This document shows positions 59,431-64,000 of a stretch of DNA of 64,000 bases, one piece after another. Under the pieces are notes generated by a model. The model saw only the letters and a program-made list of their open reading frames with translations. It was not told where the DNA came from and did no database searches. Made by a program: the position numbers and the translations under genes. The DNA comes from Apteryx mantelli. Taxonomy: Eukaryota > Chordata > Aves > Apterygiformes > Apterygidae. Location of the stretch: contig NC_089978.1 in assembly GCF_036417845.1 (NCBI RefSeq), positions 127,874,183 to 127,938,182 of the forward strand. Direction: 5' to 3'. Each line of letters begins with the position of its first letter. Position 1 is the first letter of the stretch.

Positions 59431-62400
59431 AGGCTTGAAAGCCTGTCCTGCAGATGGTATCCCCAATGTCCGTCAAATTGCAACTCAGCCCAGAACAGTG
59501 AAGAAGAGTGGAAATTTGTGGTGGAGCATGAGTCAGGAGCCAGTATGAGACTGGTAGGAAGCAAATGAGTCTGAGAAAAGGATTTATATTGTAATTAATG
59601 CTATTGAATAGTGCTGGATAGTACTTGTTCTTTCTGTGAAATCACTGCGGGTGATGGCTTGAAAATGCAAATGCTCTCTGGCTAGCTGGCAAAAGGATGT
59701 CAGCTACAGTTCAAATAGGGCACAGCAGTACTTGCATGCACTGCTGCTTCAGCTCTCGGAGAAGAAAAATGAAAAGAGCTGGGGTGTTATGGAAATCTGG
59801 GTGAAAGCAAAGACCAGTAGGTGCTGGAGCTGAGCTGTCTGTATGCAGGCTGTAGGCTCCCCCTTCCTACCATGGCGATGGCACTTGGTGCTCTGAGCAG
59901 CTTGCTCTCTAGCAGAGCACAGACTGACTCAGTTCACTGCTTTTCCAGGTCATGGCACGTACAAATAAATGAGGGGCAGCAGACAACTTGAGAACAGTAG
60001 CTTGCTGAGAAGTGTGAAAGCTATGGTATATAAAATGGTGCTCCTGGGTTTATTGCATAAAGCCTTTCTGAAGGTGTCTTTTGATCTGAATCTTATAACA
60101 TGGATCAAAAGGAGGGATGTGAAAGGTATGAGAAGCAAAGGAAGTTGCTGAATGACATGGGATGGGAAACTTCAGTTTCATACTCTGTTTCTGATGCAAA
60201 GCAATTACAGGAACAAGTTTTGAGAGTAGCTTTTCACTGGGAATGAGTCTGAATGGGGGATGCTGGCGGTAAGTTACAGACTGTAGGAATTTTTGGAACC
60301 TTCTTCCAACCCTATTGCAAACTGACTCCAGGAAAAGTCTTTGCTCTTACTTTGTGGTGCTCTTTTCCTAAGATTACTGTTTGTGCAGCCTCATGGTACT
60401 ATAACCATAGTATCCTGGAAACAACAGTTCACAGTAGTGTCTGTACTTGACCTGCATCTTGCAGCACATTGTCAGCACCTCATTATCAGCTGCTTTTGTA
60501 TGCATTTCTCTCTAAAATTCTGATATCTGTTTCTCCCAAATTTGTATCTACACAAAACTTATTTTTGCCATGCCCTGCCTCTAGCTTTCCATGGACTGAG
60601 GTTTTCATAGCTCATCAAGAGTCATATGCAAAGCACCTGTTTCACTTCTCTCTCTTTTCCCTTGGCACTCTACTATTTGAGGCAGGATGGGTACTAAAGT
60701 ATGAAGTAAGAGGCAAGGCAGCTGTTCATTTAAAATTTGCTACGCAGGGATGTACAGCTATGAAACTTAACCGACCGCCTACACTTGGTATTTTAGCCAA
60801 GGGATAGGATAAATCAGGACATTGTTAAGAAGTCCCGGATATGTTTGTCAGGGCAGATAATTTTCAGGTGAATATACCCACCGTTCCCTGGGCCTGACAC
60901 AAGCAGACTTTACTGACTTATATTTGATAGGCAGTAAATTTAGTTCTCCTTGACTAACTTCTTCAGAAGGTTTTGGCCAAGTTGGGGAGGGGTGCAAAGT
61001 AGCTGTTATCCTATGGCAAGCGAATGTGACGCTATTGTATTTTGCAGATTGGCTTCTGAGATGCATTCGGAGCCCAGTGTGCATTATAACTTTAACAAAC
61101 AGTACAAATATTTACAGATTCTGCTTCCTTTTAACTCTCCATATGGATTTGCTCCTGAGAGAGAGAACAAGGTATTATGTGCTTCCCATGCAGTCAGCAG
61201 AGTATGAACCAAGTTCTCACTCTGGGATGATTGAGCCCATCAGATTCAGAGGTTTAAGGGCAGCTGTGACCTTGATCTAAAGGGAGAGCTGCAGAGCTAT
61301 GACTGTGTCACATAATGCAGGACTGCACACTGCACTGCTCAGTGCTGGTAGAAAGGCTTAATGTGCTGGTAAATCTGTGCTCAAGTTTGCAACACCAGCG
61401 TTTGGGGAATGAAGGGAGCATTACTTTTGCTTTTAGAGATCTCACATTTCATCTGGAATTAATGAAAGGCAATAAATGCTGAATGAGTACCATATTTAGT
61501 AAATATCTTCTCAGGGACAGGAATAATGGCTTCTAAGTCGATTAGAAATGTTGTATGTGTATTCTCAGTGACTTCATTTTTACTGCCTAACAGTTGGGTT
61601 TACTACAGTTTCCCTGAATAAATAAATAGGCTGGTTTGGCTGTGCAGAAATCAGTAGGTTGGTCAGACTGCTCCTTTAGCTAGGTGATGACCAAAAATGA
61701 GCAGGAAAGGTACTGCTTGGGCAGAAGCAGTATCCTCCAAGGATAATTATTATCCTCCCATAGGGTAATAACGTGAAAAACATGGAGTTGAAAAAAGCCC
61801 TCTTGATAGCCAAAGGAGATTAGAAGCATTTTGCAGGAATTACTTGAAATTTGCATAATTCAGAGGAAATAACAAACCAGGAGTTAGCAGCTACCAACTC
61901 TGTAATGCAGATGCAGCTGCCTGATCACCAGAATTAGTGTTTAAAATGGCACATTTTGTTGCAAGGCTTTGTTGACACTTTTTGAATTTACAGAAATGCT
62001 AGTTTTGGCTAGTTAACTCTAATTTTGACTTTTTTTTACCCATATGACTATAATACCTACTCAGCTGAGCTGCTCTGCCTTTTCCCACCAGCCTACCTTA
62101 CCACTGCCTTCGAGGCATGAGCTCAGGCTGCAAAAGGGAAATAAGCCTTTGCCTTCTTAGCCTCCAGGACAGCAGCCTGATGAGACTGACTTCTGCCTTC
62201 TAAGAGGAATTTGATTTAAATCCCCAGCTCATCTCTACAGCCACTAAACAGCACATCAGATGGTACCAACTTTTGACCACTCTGAAGCTGGACCAGGTTT
62301 AGCTGGGTCATGTGGACCTGAAATATTATCAGTCTTCTTATAACCCAGAGAATCCCTCCTTGCGCCACACAGGCTTATCCGATTCTCTCCTCATCATTGC

Positions 62401-62758
62401 AGGTGCTTTCCCTCAGTTTCATTTTAGTTTGCATATGGGTGTTATTTGTTGCTAATTTCTGTGTAGTTTATGTTTCACGTCACCTTTGTTCTATCCTTTA
62501 TACTGTGGTTGCCTTTTTTCTTACTGTAAAATAATGAAGCAAGATGAGTCTTACAGGAAACTAAAAGATACAAGGGAGAAAATGAGTGCACAGGTACCAC
62601 CAAAATTTTGACCCAAGGGAGAGGGTAATTCTACTAAAAGTTAGCAGTTTCCGGTTTTGTTAGCTCCACTCTTAACCTGAGAATCATTCTGACCTAGCAT
62701 TTTGTACAAAGACTTATTAGGAATAGAGAACAAACTGTGTGACTCTTCCTTTGTGTAT

Positions 62759-62779
62759 ACACACACACACCTACACACA
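62759..62779 (+). repeat. Short CA microsatellite
   Basis: Six AC units, an interruption (CT), then three more. It is too short to be strongly variable. Confidence 0.8.
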
Positions 62780-64000
62780 TTTATAATGTATTTATTCTTC
62801 TTTTTTTTTAACCTATAATAATGAGAGAAAAGCTCAAGTGAGAATTGTGACTTGGCAGAAATTTAGATGTGTTTATGTTGAAAGGATTTTATGTTGTTAT
62901 GAGGTAAAAACTGTTCTTTGCTCCTAGGTCAGAAGTAGACATATAAATCATCATCTTTTACCCGATTACTTCCCTAATTTGGTGTGTGATGAAAGGATGA
63001 GACCGATTGTCATAGGCTAGTTAAATTTATTTCCAGTATGTTGAGAGAATGTAATAGGATGTAGGGGCAAGTGACAAGGTTGCTGACTAAGCCATTGGCT
63101 GTTTTTAATGACCGGCTTTGGCCTATAATGGTACCTGATGCAATAGTAATTTCTTTACCCCACAGCAGAGGGCTAGGGACAGCTTCCCCTGGCAGAGACC
63201 CTGTAGGACTGAGTATTTTGAAAGTCCATAAGATTTTGAGTGGTCGTGTGACTGCAACACAAATTTCCCAGACAGTGATCATCTACAGCTAGGTTTTCCA
63301 GTGTGATTAGGCTGAAGCCAGCCCTCCTCAACAAGGATTACACCATGGTAGTTACACAAACCAGACTGCAGGTTTGGCTCCCAAGATATGGCAGTGCCAA
63401 AACATGGGATCTGGGACTTCAACATGTAAAAATAAGAAAATATCAGAAACCTGCACATTCTCTAACTTCAGTATCAACATTTGTAGCTAGACGGCTTTCT
63501 TGGCCACCCAAGAAAGTTAGAAGAGATCGCCGTCATCTTTGTTGTCAGATGACTGACCCACTATGATATGGGAGATCCCTGCTGCCAAAAAATCTATACA
63601 AATATTTGCTTTGTTGCCTACTTCCTGCAACTGAAGGAAAAATCCTGCAAGGTTCAGAAAAGAAAGTAACAGAGCAAAAGTAGCTCATCATTTACATATT
63701 CTAAGGAACTTCTTTCTCCTTTTTATTTTCTTTTTATTTTGAAGGAAGATGTTTCTGATGGTAAGGTATGGAGTGTTTGTGTTTGTATGCCAACACATAT
63801 CATTGAAAAGGCTGCCTTGACATTGGCACTGGTAGTCCCTATCTTTAAAACCTAAATCTGCAGTTCAACTATTCCAGGTATTGCTTCATTTAAGAAAGTT
63901 ATCTGAAACTGCTAACTTGTAAGGTGTGAGCTTTGCTTAGAGAAGTTAATTTTGATCTGAAATAAGTAGGTAAACTGCTCTGTAGGTGATTAGATTAAGA

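Larger units (their letters stand above)
47230..64000. other. Intergenic stretch to window end, no supported gene
   Basis: About 16.8 kb. I looked on both strands for dermatopontin and ATP1B1 motifs, which flank XCL1 in human, and saw none. Open frames reach 160 codons at 59.1-59.6 kb, but without family features. Contents are an AT-rich patch at 50.8-51.1 kb with opposed A and T runs, a pyrimidine-rich tract at 57.8 kb, a CpG-bearing patch at 58.4-58.6 kb, a GC-rich patch at 59.2-59.4 kb, and a tiny CA repeat at 62.76 kb. Confidence 0.5.

Noticed and set aside
59082..59564. 160-codon minus-strand frame as a protein gene
   Set aside because: It has no recognisable domain, no splice or promoter context and a composition-driven translation. 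It is kept only as a low-interest finding.
24145..64000. Dermatopontin (DPT) or ATP1B1 exons expected from human synteny
   Set aside because: I looked on both strands for their conserved Trp/Cys-rich or Tyr-rich motifs and found none. The genes may lie beyond the window or elsewhere in birds.
1..64000. tRNA or rRNA genes, CRISPR arrays, endogenous retrovirus LTR or pol remnants
   Set aside because: No B-box-like GGTTCGAATCC, regular spacer array, paired LTRs or reverse-transcriptase motifs were seen by eye.

Overview
The window reads as nuclear DNA from a bird, or at least a sauropsid close to birds. It has short genes split by introns with GT-AG splice sites, few CpGs, degraded CR1-type LINE 3' ends (ATTCTGTG repeats, and a long antisense CR1/L3 tail near 46.6-47.2 kb), and no mammalian Alu or L1. 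No open frame longer than about 205 codons exists on either strand, so genes had to be found exon by exon. The species cannot be told from the sequence. Nothing prokaryotic, viral, CRISPR-like or tRNA-like was seen.

The one complete gene I can support is a C-subfamily chemokine, XCL1 (lymphotactin), on the minus strand. It has three coding exons (23307-23376, 20571-20688, 19977-20082) that join in phase to 97 codons plus a stop. Its TATA box and polyadenylation signal are both in place. About 10 kb away, on the same strand, lies a second, older and damaged copy of the same gene (exons near 13692-13762, 11042-11206 and 10204-10333). The copies are a tandem duplication: unit A about 9.7-14.5 kb and unit B about 19.75-24.1 kb. 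Homology runs from the 3' UTR through the introns to well upstream of the promoter. Copy A has lost its TATA box and AATAAA, carries a 1-base insertion in the signal-peptide exon, and has a rearranged exon 2. It also has a divergent exon 3 and a degenerate minisatellite behind its stop codon.

Inside this diverged pair lies a 344-bp block (10744-11087 versus 20273-20616) with only three mismatches, 266 bp of it identical. It covers the end of intron 1-facing exon 2 sequence, the exon 2 donor and part of intron 2, and it stops abruptly in the middle of exon 2. This looks like recent gene conversion between the paralogues.

Elsewhere, bases 39 to about 270 may be the last exon of an unidentified plus-strand gene. 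The remaining sequence (about 0.3-9.7, 14.5-19.8 and 24.1-64 kb) holds no gene I can support. It contains old interspersed repeats, a diverged tandem pair at 41.3/43.4 kb, a GC/CpG-richer patch at 36.7-37.1 kb, an AT-rich block at 38.5-39.7 kb and small simple repeats. In human the XCL genes lie between TBX19 and DPT. I looked for DPT and ATP1B1 coding motifs and saw none, so the 40 kb to the right is probably intergenic sequence beside the chemokine locus.
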